In this document: piece by piece, positions 1-5,489 of the stretch | Layout: the number at the start of each line of letters is the position of its first letter | Numbering within the stretch: the first letter of the stretch is position 1 | Source of the DNA: an uncultured Ruminococcus sp. | Lineage (GTDB): Bacteria; Bacillota; Clostridia; Oscillospirales; Acutalibacteraceae | NCBI GenBank assembly: GCA_902773045.1 | Contig: CACYDE010000058.1 | Span: 1 to 5,513, forward strand | DNA length: 5,513 nucleotides | Reading direction: 5' to 3' | Position numbers and translations under genes: made by a program | The notes under the pieces: model-generated | Told to the model about the DNA's origin: nothing | The model's database searches: none | The model's input: only the letters and a program-made list of their open reading frames with translations

Positions 1-110
1 CAAAAACGTCTCGAAATACGTCAGTATTCCTTCGGCGTTTTTATGCACTCTGCCGAAAAAATCTGCTGCGCATCTTCGGCACAATCTTTGTGCGGTGTTG
101 CCTTAAAGTG
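1..110. repeat. Compact hairpin-rich element, possible dispersed repeat
   Basis: Several inverted repeats are packed into about 95 bases. AAAAACG (2-8) pairs with CGTTTTT (36-42) around an inner stem AATAC (15-19) / GTATT (24-28). GCCGAA (52-57) pairs with TTCGGC (75-80). GCACAA (79-84) pairs with TTGTGC (88-93). Both strands have a frame open to the window edge: the plus strand stops at 124-126, and the minus strand could read AQRLCRRCAADFFGR and onward. Neither has a visible start or a recognised domain. From memory, near-identical peptides recur as small hypothetical proteins in many Ruminococcus-like genomes, which suggests a dispersed noncoding repeat annotated in several frames. I could not check this. 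The alternative is the 3' end of a plus-strand gene convergent with the zinc-ribbon gene. The element is cut by the window start. Confidence 0.4.
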
Positions 111-133
111 TTTTATTGAATTTTAGTATTCTT

Positions 134-487
134 TCACCGATACTTTCCGCAGCTTGTACAGAACAATTTTTCATGACCGTTCTTTTCTCCGCAGTCGGGG
201 CAGATCCACGTTCCGTCTTTGCCAAGATGGACCTTGGCGCCTGTCGGATAAGAATGATACGCGTCGGAACGCGGGAACATGGTGTCATGGGCTTTCAGCG
301 CAGCACTCTGGAGGTAAGCATTACCGATTCCGCTGAATGCTCTTATCCCTGAGGTAGGCGCGCTGAATGCGGTCACAGAATTGGTTATAGGAGAAGTAAC
401 AAGCGTACCTTTATACAATTCTCCCCCACACTTTACGCAGAAATTCGCTCTGTCATCATTCCAAGCATTACATTTCTTACAAATCAT
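134..487 (-). CDS. Small double zinc-ribbon protein
   Basis: A 117-residue protein with a zinc-ribbon-like knuckle pair at each end. The N-terminal set is C3, C6, C17, C20 and the C-terminal set is C96, C99, C110, C113. Both have the same C-x2-C-x10-C-x2-C spacing, which should hold one zinc ion each. The middle (about residues 26-90) is Ser/Thr/Ala/Gly-rich, has no membrane segment or signal peptide, and is probably a flexible linker. Such ribbons occur in many unrelated bacterial proteins as structural or nucleic-acid/protein-binding modules, so no specific function can be assigned. The ATG at 485-487 is preceded by AAGGAAG (499-505) at 11 nt, which supports this start. The gene stands alone: the two-part inverted repeat lies upstream and the hairpin element 1-110 lies just past its stop, with no classical U-tailed terminator between. 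That it is a real gene is well supported by paired cysteines, ribosome site and length. Confidence 0.8.
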   Translation of the reverse strand: MICKKCNAWNDDRANFCVKCGGELYKGTLVTSPITNSVTAFSAPTSGIRAFSGIGNAYLQSAALKAHDTMFPRSDAYHSYPTGAKVHLGKDGTWICPDCGEKNGHEKLFCTSCGKYR

Positions 488-516
488 ATTTCTTTACTCT
501 TCCTTTCGCTTTTGTA

Positions 517-546
517 ATAATAGTATCGTCAAAAGCAAAAGGTTAA
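517..546 (-). promoter_or_regulatory. Weak candidate promoter of the zinc-ribbon gene
   Basis: On the minus strand a -10 TATTAT (517-522) lies 18 bases from a poor -35 TTAACC (541-546). Transcription would begin near 510, about 23 nt before the ATG, leaving the AAGGAAG ribosome site within the leader. The -10 and the geometry fit. The -35 matches only four of six consensus bases, so the call is tentative. Confidence 0.3.
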
Positions 547-621
547 TACAGTCAGAAGAAAAAACATTCCAATATTTTTCCCTGAAAATATCGCTCATTC
601 GCGGATTTACGTAATTCTGAT

Positions 622-679
622 ATCAAATCAAACAAATACCCGGGAAGAAAAATTCCCGGGTAAAATTACTTGATTTGAT
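622..679 (-). terminator. Two-part inverted repeat, probable terminator of the lipoprotein gene
   Basis: An inner perfect 10-bp stem, TACCCGGGAA (637-646) with TTCCCGGGTA (653-662) around a 6-base loop, is enclosed by an outer perfect 10-bp stem, ATCAAATCAA (622-631) with TTGATTTGAT (670-679). It begins 32 bases beyond the lipoprotein stop. Read on the minus strand, the inner GC-rich stem is followed by TTTGTTTGATTT, a T-rich tail that fits intrinsic termination. The outer stem would use that tail to extend the hairpin, so the structure may also protect the mRNA 3' end. It is nearly symmetric but the plus strand has no comparable gene to end. Confidence 0.75.
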
Positions 680-710
680 CGACGCTGCATTTATCAATGG
701 TTTCGCAAAA

Positions 711-2750
711 TCAAATGCTGCCGCCATTTTGTTCCTGTCCGCCGTCTGGCATAAATCCGTTCATTCCGCCGCCGTGCATTCCGCCTCTGCCGCCGTTTTG
801 CGGCATACCGCCGTCCATGGCGCCGTCAGGCATGTCGCCCATGCCGCCTCTCATTCCGCCTCCCATTCCCATTCCGCCGCCGTTGGAATAGGCATTTGAA
901 GTCATTTCTATGGTTACGCTCTCGCTTCCGACTTTAAGAATATACTTACCTCCGGATTTTATTTCGGGAGCGCTGAGATTTACTGCGTTAAAATTCTTCT
1001 GAGCCGTATAGGAAATAATTTCTTCACCGCTCTCTGTCGTGAGAGTAATCTTTTCGCCGGAATTATGATTTGAAGAGAAACAGTAGAGTATAGATCCCTG
1101 TTCGGATTGTTCGGAGAAACTCTCTGCCATTCCGGAAGTTCCAACGGCAACGAGTGTTCCGCCCGATATTGACGCCGAAACTTCGAAATCTATCGCTGCG
1201 TTTCCGTTGTCTGTCGGTCCGTCAACCGTTACCTCGCCGCCCTCAATGACAAGCGTATTGTTCGAATCAAGACCGTCTCCGCCTGAGTTAACATGAAGCT
1301 TTCCTCCTGTTATTTTTACGAAAACATCGCTGTTTGCCGTAAAGCTGTTCTGACCGGGTCTGCCGCCCATTGCGGAACCATCGCTGCCGCCTGCCGCATT
1401 AAGGCCGTCGTCACTTGCTGTAACGTCTATATCCCCTCCGCTGATCGTAATGCTGCTTCCTTCGATTCCCTCATAACTCTTGGCTATCTTGACAGTTCCT
1501 CCGCTGATGACTGCTGCAGTGGAAGCGTGAATTCCGTCGTCGCCCGAAGTCAGGCTTAATGTTCCGCTCGCTATTGTAACATTCGAATTTGAATGTATTG
1601 AATCATCCGCTGTATCCGCATTAACAGATGCATTTGTAATCGTGATATTTCCTCCTGATTTGAGTCCCTTTGCGCTCGTGGAATCCTCATCGGAAGACTC
1701 GGACGCTGTATTGTTATTGCCCCACGGTCCTCGTCCGCCAAATTCTTCTGTATGAGTCTTTGACGAATTTTCGTTTCCGCCGCCTGTCTTGAGATCAACC
1801 TCTGCGTTTTCAAGAACAAGCTGAGTTTCAGCCTGGATTCCGTCATTTTCGGACGTAATTTTTATTTTTCCTCCGCTGATGTAGACATAACCCTTTGAAG
1901 AGTCTTCTTCGTTCGTTGATTTTATTCCGTCGCCGCCGCTTGTGATCTCGATCGTTCCGTCAGCTATTCTCACACTGTCCTTTCCTGTCACAGCGCTGCC
2001 TGCGGATGTAACCTTTATATTGCCGCCTGTAATTTTCAGATCGTCCTTTGAAACAATAGCATGACTCATGTTTCCGTTTACAGTCAAAGAACCTGTTCCG
2101 TTCACGGTAAGATCGGATTTGCTGAAAATAGCCGAATCAACGCTGCTTTCCTCCGAATCGTCCTTGTAAGTCTTTCCGTCGGTTATTGTATTTTCCGTAC
2201 CGTCAGCAAGCGTCAGAAAGACTTTGTCCGCACTTTTTACGTAAATTGCGGAGTAGTCCGAGCTTGTGACCGAACAGCCGTTGAGAACTATCTGAACTTT
2301 TGCACTGTCGTCTGCTTCAACAACGATCCTTCCGTCCTTGACTGTTCCGGTGATAACATAGACTCCCTCGTCCTTGATCGTCAGAACATTATCCGAAACC
2401 GACGCGCCTTCTCCCTCAACTTTAAAAGTTTTGTCGCTGCATGTTATCTTAACGGCTTCGTTTTCATCATATTCGCCTGAAAGATCACGCTTTGAAAACA
2501 TTTCGCCGCCGTCAAGCTCCGCCTCGGATTCCTTTTCCGATCCCGCTTCTTTTTCTGACTTCTCATCGGAGTTTTGAGAGAAAATGTCCTCTTTTTCCGA
2601 TGTTGATCCCTGATCGTTTGAAACCGATGAAACACTTACCGATTCTTCGAGCGAATCTGCTGATTCATTATTGGTGTTATTGCAGCCTGTGAAGATAGCT
2701 GCCGTAATCATAGCTGCCAGTATTAAAGCCGTAAATCTTTTCTTTTTCAT
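711..2750 (-). CDS. Secreted lipoprotein with Cthe_2159-type (DUF4353) carbohydrate-binding beta-helix
   Basis: A 679-residue exported lipoprotein. Residues 1-22 form a signal peptide (MKKKRF, then a hydrophobic run) ending in a lipobox-like FTGC with C23 as the lipidated residue. Residues 24-100 are an acidic Ser/Glu/Asp-rich spacer. Residues about 100-540 repeat beta-strand/turn units such as GDGIKS (273), NDGIQAE (302), DDGIHAS (404), DDGLNAAG (447) and GDGLDSNN (491). Several lie about 22 residues apart, the usual rise per coil of a right-handed parallel beta-helix. About 540-617 look like a beta-rich C-terminal module and 621-679 are a Gly/Met-rich tail. The layout matches Cthe_2159-like proteins; the Clostridium thermocellum founder is reported to bind polygalacturonic acid and calcium. 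Ligand here is inferred, and enzymatic activity is not indicated. The start at 2750 is preferred over the in-frame ATG at 2765: it puts the positive n-region first and has GGGGG 8 nt upstream, whereas 2765 has no ribosome site. Confidence 0.85.
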   Translation of the reverse strand: MKKKRFTALILAAMITAAIFTGCNNTNNESADSLEESVSVSSVSNDQGSTSEKEDIFSQNSDEKSEKEAGSEKESEAELDGGEMFSKRDLSGEYDENEAVKITCSDKTFKVEGEGASVSDNVLTIKDEGVYVITGTVKDGRIVVEADDSAKVQIVLNGCSVTSSDYSAIYVKSADKVFLTLADGTENTITDGKTYKDDSEESSVDSAIFSKSDLTVNGTGSLTVNGNMSHAIVSKDDLKITGGNIKVTSAGSAVTGKDSVRIADGTIEITSGGDGIKSTNEEDSSKGYVYISGGKIKITSENDGIQAETQLVLENAEVDLKTGGGNENSSKTHTEEFGGRGPWGNNNTASESSDEDSTSAKGLKSGGNITITNASVNADTADDSIHSNSNVTIASGTLSLTSGDDGIHASTAAVISGGTVKIAKSYEGIEGSSITISGGDIDVTASDDGLNAAGGSDGSAMGGRPGQNSFTANSDVFVKITGGKLHVNSGGDGLDSNNTLVIEGGEVTVDGPTDNGNAAIDFEVSASISGGTLVAVGTSGMAESFSEQSEQGSILYCFSSNHNSGEKITLTTESGEEIISYTAQKNFNAVNLSAPEIKSGGKYILKVGSESVTIEMTSNAYSNGGGMGMGGGMRGGMGDMPDGAMDGGMPQNGGRGGMHGGGMNGFMPDGGQEQNGGSI
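714..890 (-). repeat. Low-complexity Gly/Met-rich tail coding repeat
   Basis: These bases code for lipoprotein residues 621-679, which are dominated by Gly with about ten Met and scattered Pro/Asp/Asn (units such as GGM, GGGM, MPDG). At DNA level the plus strand shows reiterated CATTCCGCC-like units, for example around 762 and 777, so replication slippage could change its length. The reiteration also opens spurious plus-strand reading frames rich in His/Ser/Ala or Pro. Confidence 0.75.
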
Positions 2751-2815
2751 ATCATCTGCCCCCATTTCTTTTTGTAACCGCGCTTCTCTGTGGTTAAGCA
2801 GTAAATTTATCTTCT

Positions 2816-2827
2816 GTTATAATAATA
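2816..2827 (-). promoter_or_regulatory. Putative -10 region of the lipoprotein gene, lacking a good -35
   Basis: On the minus strand two overlapping-register -10 boxes are seen: TATAAC (2816-2821) and TATTAT (2822-2827), each five of six to consensus. No hexamer at 16-18 bases upstream resembles TTGACA. That position instead falls in the TTAACT array. Transcription would start near 2809, giving a leader of about 58 nt. The missing -35 suggests an activator-dependent promoter, which is inference. Confidence 0.45.
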
Positions 2828-2832
2828 AGGCA

Positions 2833-2873
2833 TTAACTTAAATTTAACTTTAACGTTGACTTTAACTTTAATT
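2833..2873. promoter_or_regulatory. Tandem hexamer array (TTAACT-like), probable regulator binding site
   Basis: On the plus strand, six hexamers follow one another exactly: TTAAAT (2838), TTAACT (2844), TTAACG (2850), TTGACT (2856), TTAACT (2862) and TTAATT (2868). One more TTAACT at 2833 is offset by one base. The TTAAC copies at 2833 and 2844 are 11 bases apart, and alternate hexamers after that are 12 apart, close to one helical turn. Direct repeats with such spacing are typical of OmpR/PhoB-family response regulators; Bacillus PhoP uses TTAACA-like units. The array covers the -35 zone of the lipoprotein promoter, where such activators bind. The regulator itself is not in the window. Confidence 0.55.
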
Positions 2874-2885
2874 AAAATTTATAAA
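2856..2885 (+). promoter_or_regulatory. Possible plus-strand promoter reading antisense to the GH13 gene
   Basis: TTGACT (2856-2861, five of six to consensus) and TATAAA (2880-2885, five of six) are 18 bases apart on the plus strand. A transcript would run through the GH13 terminator hairpin into the antisense strand of its 3' end. The TTGACT is part of the hexamer array, so this could be a by-product of that array. No plus-strand gene follows. Confidence 0.25.
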
Positions 2886-2923
2886 ACCGACCCAAAGCCG
2901 TAATAAGACTTCGGAGTCGGTTT
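2884..2923 (-). terminator. Rho-independent-type terminator of the GH13 gene
   Basis: AAACCGAC (2884-2891) and GTCGGTTT (2916-2923) form a perfect 8-bp stem, and G-U pairs plus one bulge can extend it inward. On the minus strand it starts 10 bases past the GH13 stop, and the 3' arm runs into TTATAAATTTTAATT, a U-rich tail. It separates the GH13 gene from the lipoprotein gene downstream, implying separate transcription units. Confidence 0.75.
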
Positions 2924-2932
2924 GTCATAAAA

Positions 2933-4810
2933 TTATGCTTCACATTTGATAAAGACACAGCTAAGTCCCGGCATAACAATTTCTTTGTTCTCGACCTTAA
3001 GGTTTTCATGAGTCGAAACTATTATATCGCCCATAGTAAATTCATAGGGAACGGGAGCTTTACACTCGTCATATCCGGCATTAAACAGGCAAAGGATCCT
3101 GAATTTATCATCATATCTTACGTATGACATAATATTGTTTTTGCAGAATGTATCCTTGAATTCGCCGTCGTTAAAGCAGGAATTTTCTTTTCTGAGCTTT
3201 CCGAGGATCTTATGCCATTCAAGAAGCTCTTTGTTTTCGCGTCCCCAAGGATATGTGGAACGATTGAAGGGATCTTTGTAACCCTCCACTCCGGCTTCAT
3301 CACCGTAATACACGCACGGGAAACCCGGAAGCGTAAACTGAAGACCTGCGGCAAGCTTCATCAGACGAATTCCGTAAGCTCTTTCATCGTCGTTCATTTT
3401 CGTGTTAAACTGGAATTCTCTTCCTCTTCCGTTGAGAGGCTCGCCTGCAAGGAGAGTAATTGCGCGCTCGGTGTCATGAGTTGTGACAAAGTTCATCAGG
3501 TTTCTGATAACCGGTCTGGGATAATTTTCAAGAATGCAAAGAATGCCCTCCATAATATGGTAAGCGTCGATTCCTCGCAGATACTCCAAAATAGCGCTTC
3601 TGAAAGGATAGTTCATGACTGTGTCAAGCTGATCGCCGAGCAGGAATCTTCTTCTTGAACCGTAGCTTTCCTTGTTGGAAGCGTCTTCCCAAACTTCTCC
3701 GATCACTATCGCCTGATCGTTCTCGGCTTTCACAGCCTTTCTGAGATTTTCGATGAAAACATCGGGAAGCTCATCGGCAACGTCAAGACGCCATCCGCTG
3801 TTTCCGACTTTGATCCACTTGCGGATAATTCCGTTTTCTCCGTTGATATACTCGTTATAACCCGGGTCGTCCTCTCGTGTGTTCGGAAGTGTATCAAATC
3901 CCCACCACGAGTTATATCCGTAAGGCCAGTTGTTGAAATCGTACCAGCTGAAATAAGGCGAATCCTTTGAGTTGAATGCTCCGAGAGTTTTGTATCTTCC
4001 CGAACGGTTGAAATACTTGCTGTCACTTCCCGTGTGAGAGAATACACCGTCATTCACCACGCGGATCCCTCTCTTCTTTGCTTCCGCACAAAGAGTTTTG
4101 AAATCCTCCTCGTTTCCGAGCAGCGGATCTATATCTTCATAGCTTGCCGTATCGTAGCGGTGATTCGAATAAGCTTCAAAGATAGGATTGAGATAGACGC
4201 ATGTAACTCCAAGATCCTGAAGATAGTCAAGCTTCTGAGTGATTCCCTTTAAATCTCCCTCAAAGAAATCCGTGTTGGTGATGATTCCGTCCCTGTTCGG
4301 GCGCCATTCGGGGATCTCGTCCCAACTCTTGTGATACTGTCTGTCTTCACGGCCGGCACGCTTATTTTCACCGGAGAAATAAAATCTGTCCGGGAAAATC
4401 TGATACATTACTCCGCCGGGCATCCAGTCCGGAGTTTTGAATCCCTTTTTGTAGCACGTAAGCTGCCATGAATATATAATATTATAATCTATTCGCGAGT
4501 TGCTTCCGAAATCTCTCACAAGATATCGGATACCGTCGCCTGTATCAAGCTGGAAAGTGTACCAATAAAGTCCCATTTTGTTAGGAGCAAAATCGCATTC
4601 CCATATCTCACACTCATCAGCCGTTCCGCCCCAGAGCATAGTGTAGTTATCTCTTTTACTGTTACGGCTTTCATCTATAACGATAAGATGAGCCTTGCTG
4701 CAATTCAAGTAAAGCGGAACCTTAATTCTGAAATGGACTGAAGTTCCTTCCTCTACCGCACCGACCGGGTTGCGGTAATACTTATTTCTCGAACAAAATA
4801 TCTGATCCAT
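2933..4810 (-). CDS. Cytoplasmic GH13 alpha-glucan hydrolase (neopullulanase / cyclomaltodextrinase type)
   Basis: A 625-residue alpha-amylase superfamily enzyme. Residues 1-125 look like the beta-sandwich (CBM34-like) N-domain of neopullulanase, maltogenic amylase and cyclomaltodextrinase. The barrel starts at MYQIFPDRF (135-143), and NHRYDTASYEDIDP (216-229) is the usual loop-3 motif. Region I is NDGVFSH (D254, H259), region II GWRLDVAD with nucleophile D343, region III GEVWED with acid/base E372, and region IV TTHDTER with H445 and D446, so the enzyme should be active. Residues from about 525 form the C-terminal beta domain. There is no signal peptide, so it should cleave imported maltodextrins, cyclodextrins or pullulan fragments in the cytoplasm. 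Exact specificity (alpha-1,4 or mixed with alpha-1,6, possible transglycosylation) cannot be read from sequence. The ATG at 4808-4810 has GAGGG 9 nt upstream. Region V is atypical (LPNTRE, 308-313). The gene has its own terminator and a distant promoter. Confidence 0.9.
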   Translation of the reverse strand: MDQIFCSRNKYYRNPVGAVEEGTSVHFRIKVPLYLNCSKAHLIVIDESRNSKRDNYTMLWGGTADECEIWECDFAPNKMGLYWYTFQLDTGDGIRYLVRDFGSNSRIDYNIIYSWQLTCYKKGFKTPDWMPGGVMYQIFPDRFYFSGENKRAGREDRQYHKSWDEIPEWRPNRDGIITNTDFFEGDLKGITQKLDYLQDLGVTCVYLNPIFEAYSNHRYDTASYEDIDPLLGNEEDFKTLCAEAKKRGIRVVNDGVFSHTGSDSKYFNRSGRYKTLGAFNSKDSPYFSWYDFNNWPYGYNSWWGFDTLPNTREDDPGYNEYINGENGIIRKWIKVGNSGWRLDVADELPDVFIENLRKAVKAENDQAIVIGEVWEDASNKESYGSRRRFLLGDQLDTVMNYPFRSAILEYLRGIDAYHIMEGILCILENYPRPVIRNLMNFVTTHDTERAITLLAGEPLNGRGREFQFNTKMNDDERAYGIRLMKLAAGLQFTLPGFPCVYYGDEAGVEGYKDPFNRSTYPWGRENKELLEWHKILGKLRKENSCFNDGEFKDTFCKNNIMSYVRYDDKFRILCLFNAGYDECKAPVPYEFTMGDIIVSTHENLKVENKEIVMPGLSCVFIKCEA

Positions 4811-4914
4811 AAAAATCTTCCCTCACAAAGTGGATTCCCACAGTATTTCCCATCGTCGCAATTAATATATCTTATTAATAATGAAAAGAAAATATGTAAA
4901 ACAAACAGCCGAAC

Positions 4915-4944
4915 GACCGAAACTTTTTTCGGTCATATCATGAC
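4915..4944 (-). promoter_or_regulatory. Abutting inverted repeats in the GH13 leader
   Basis: GACCGAAA (4915-4922) and TTTCGGTC (4927-4934) form a perfect 8-bp stem with a 4-base loop. GTCAT (4932-4936) and ATGAC (4940-4944) form a second perfect 5-bp stem that shares the GTC at 4932-4934, so the two cannot fully form together. A second CCGAA copy at 4908-4912 offers a further partner for TTCGG. On the minus strand the sequence after the first stem is T-rich but interrupted, so termination would be weak. The repeats could act as an RNA switch in the leader or as a DNA operator. Confidence 0.4.
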
Positions 4945-5072
4945 AAAACTGTTTAATATAAAGCTTTCGTCAAAAACATTGATTTAAAACAAATAAATAA
5001 CTTTGAACTAAAAAAGATATCCAATTATCTGTTGATTGCCGAAAACTTCAATTGCACGAATTCTCAATTTAT

Positions 5073-5101
5073 ATGATAATACCTGATAAAGTTAATGTCA
5101 A
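5073..5101 (-). promoter_or_regulatory. Near-consensus sigma-A-type promoter reading toward the GH13 gene
   Basis: On the minus strand, a perfect -35 TTGACA (5096-5101) is followed after exactly 17 bases by TATCAT (5073-5078), five of six to consensus. Transcription would start near 5066 and give the GH13 mRNA a leader of about 255 nt. No plausible gene lies in between. The spacer includes TTAACTTTA, part of a motif shared with the lipoprotein upstream region. Nothing closer to the GH13 start scores as well. Confidence 0.65.
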
Positions 5102-5384
5102 CCCTTGATTTTTCACCTATAAATCCGAAAATTTTGTTCATGTTTAACATAAATTCTTTTATTCAAAAAAAAACTAAAACAAAATTAGATTTTTTTCATA
5201 AAATTTAATATCAATATTTAAAAAAATCGTATTTATAAAAGTGTTCAAAAAAACCCGGACAATATTTTTCACACGACGATCGAGCTATATTTAGGTATAA
5301 AAATTTGATCGGTGACAGCGTTTATTACATAAAACAAGGATGTTATCGTAAAAATTAAATTATCATTAGAAAATCCGAATTTTG

Positions 5385-5413
5385 TTGAAAAAGAAAAAAA
5401 ATCAGAGTATACT
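5385..5413 (+). promoter_or_regulatory. Good plus-strand promoter for the gene starting at 5490
   Basis: TTGAAA (5385-5390, five of six) and TATACT (5408-5413, five of six) are exactly 17 bases apart. Transcription would begin near 5420, leaving a leader of about 70 nt with the GGAGG ribosome site. It lies inside the unexplained open frame that follows 5332, which slightly favours that frame being accidental. A weaker pair, TTGATC (5305-5310) and CATAAA (5328-5333), lies upstream. Confidence 0.55.
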
Positions 5414-5489
5414 TTCAATATGGTACTAAGTGATTCTAAAATTTCGGAATTTTTTACAGACTATCAAAATACTATTCGGAGGTTTTTGA

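Larger units (their letters stand above)
4811..5489. other. AT-rich divergent intergenic region (no gene recognised with confidence)
   Basis: About 680 bases separate the GH13 start from the start of the plus-strand gene. The GH13-proximal part holds the ribosome site, two abutting inverted repeats (4915-4944) and an A/T hairpin with a T-run (5010-5030, minus strand). The middle holds the near-consensus minus-strand promoter (5073-5101) and an 11-bp palindrome ATGTTTAACAT (5140-5150). From 5160 to 5255 it is dominated by A- and T-runs. The distal part contains an open plus-strand frame after 5332 and a good plus-strand promoter (5385-5413). No tRNA-like fold and no riboswitch class I know was recognised. 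Confidence 0.6.

Noticed and set aside
675..899. Plus-strand open frames over the lipoprotein tail (His/Ser/Ala-rich and Pro-rich peptides)
   Set aside because: They are the complement of the reiterated Gly/Met codons, have no ribosome site and no domain, and lie inside a well-supported minus-strand gene.
1571..1846. 91-codon minus-strand frame inside the lipoprotein gene
   Set aside because: It is an out-of-frame reading of the beta-helix repeats with basic, low-complexity composition and no start signal.
2061..2480. 139-codon plus-strand open frame antisense to the lipoprotein
   Set aside because: Composition is that of a shadow frame, with no ribosome site, and the beta-helix coding frame on the minus strand explains the sequence.
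2751..2765. Upstream in-frame ATG giving a 684-residue lipoprotein starting MGADD
   Set aside because: It has no ribosome site and would place acidic residues before the signal peptide n-region. The ATG at 2750 has GGGGG 8 nt upstream and begins MKKKRF.
2833..2873. MerR-type operator between -35 and -10
   Set aside because: MerR-family sites are inverted repeats in a 19-20 base spacer. The units here are direct repeats.
2833..2873. CRISPR-like repeat array
   Set aside because: The repeated unit is only 6 bases with no spacers, and no cas gene is present.
3212..3658. 148-codon plus-strand open frame antisense to the GH13 gene
   Set aside because: It lies wholly within the catalytic domain coding region, including conserved region IV, and has no recognisable domain.
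2933..4810. Secreted amylase
   Set aside because: The N-terminus MDQIFCSRNKYYRNP has no hydrophobic signal segment and leads straight into the N-domain, so a cytoplasmic enzyme is more likely.
4811..5489. Catabolite-repression (cre) or LacI-type operator, or a known riboswitch, near the GH13 start
   Set aside because: No convincing cre-like or CG-centred palindrome was found, and no conserved riboswitch core was recognised.
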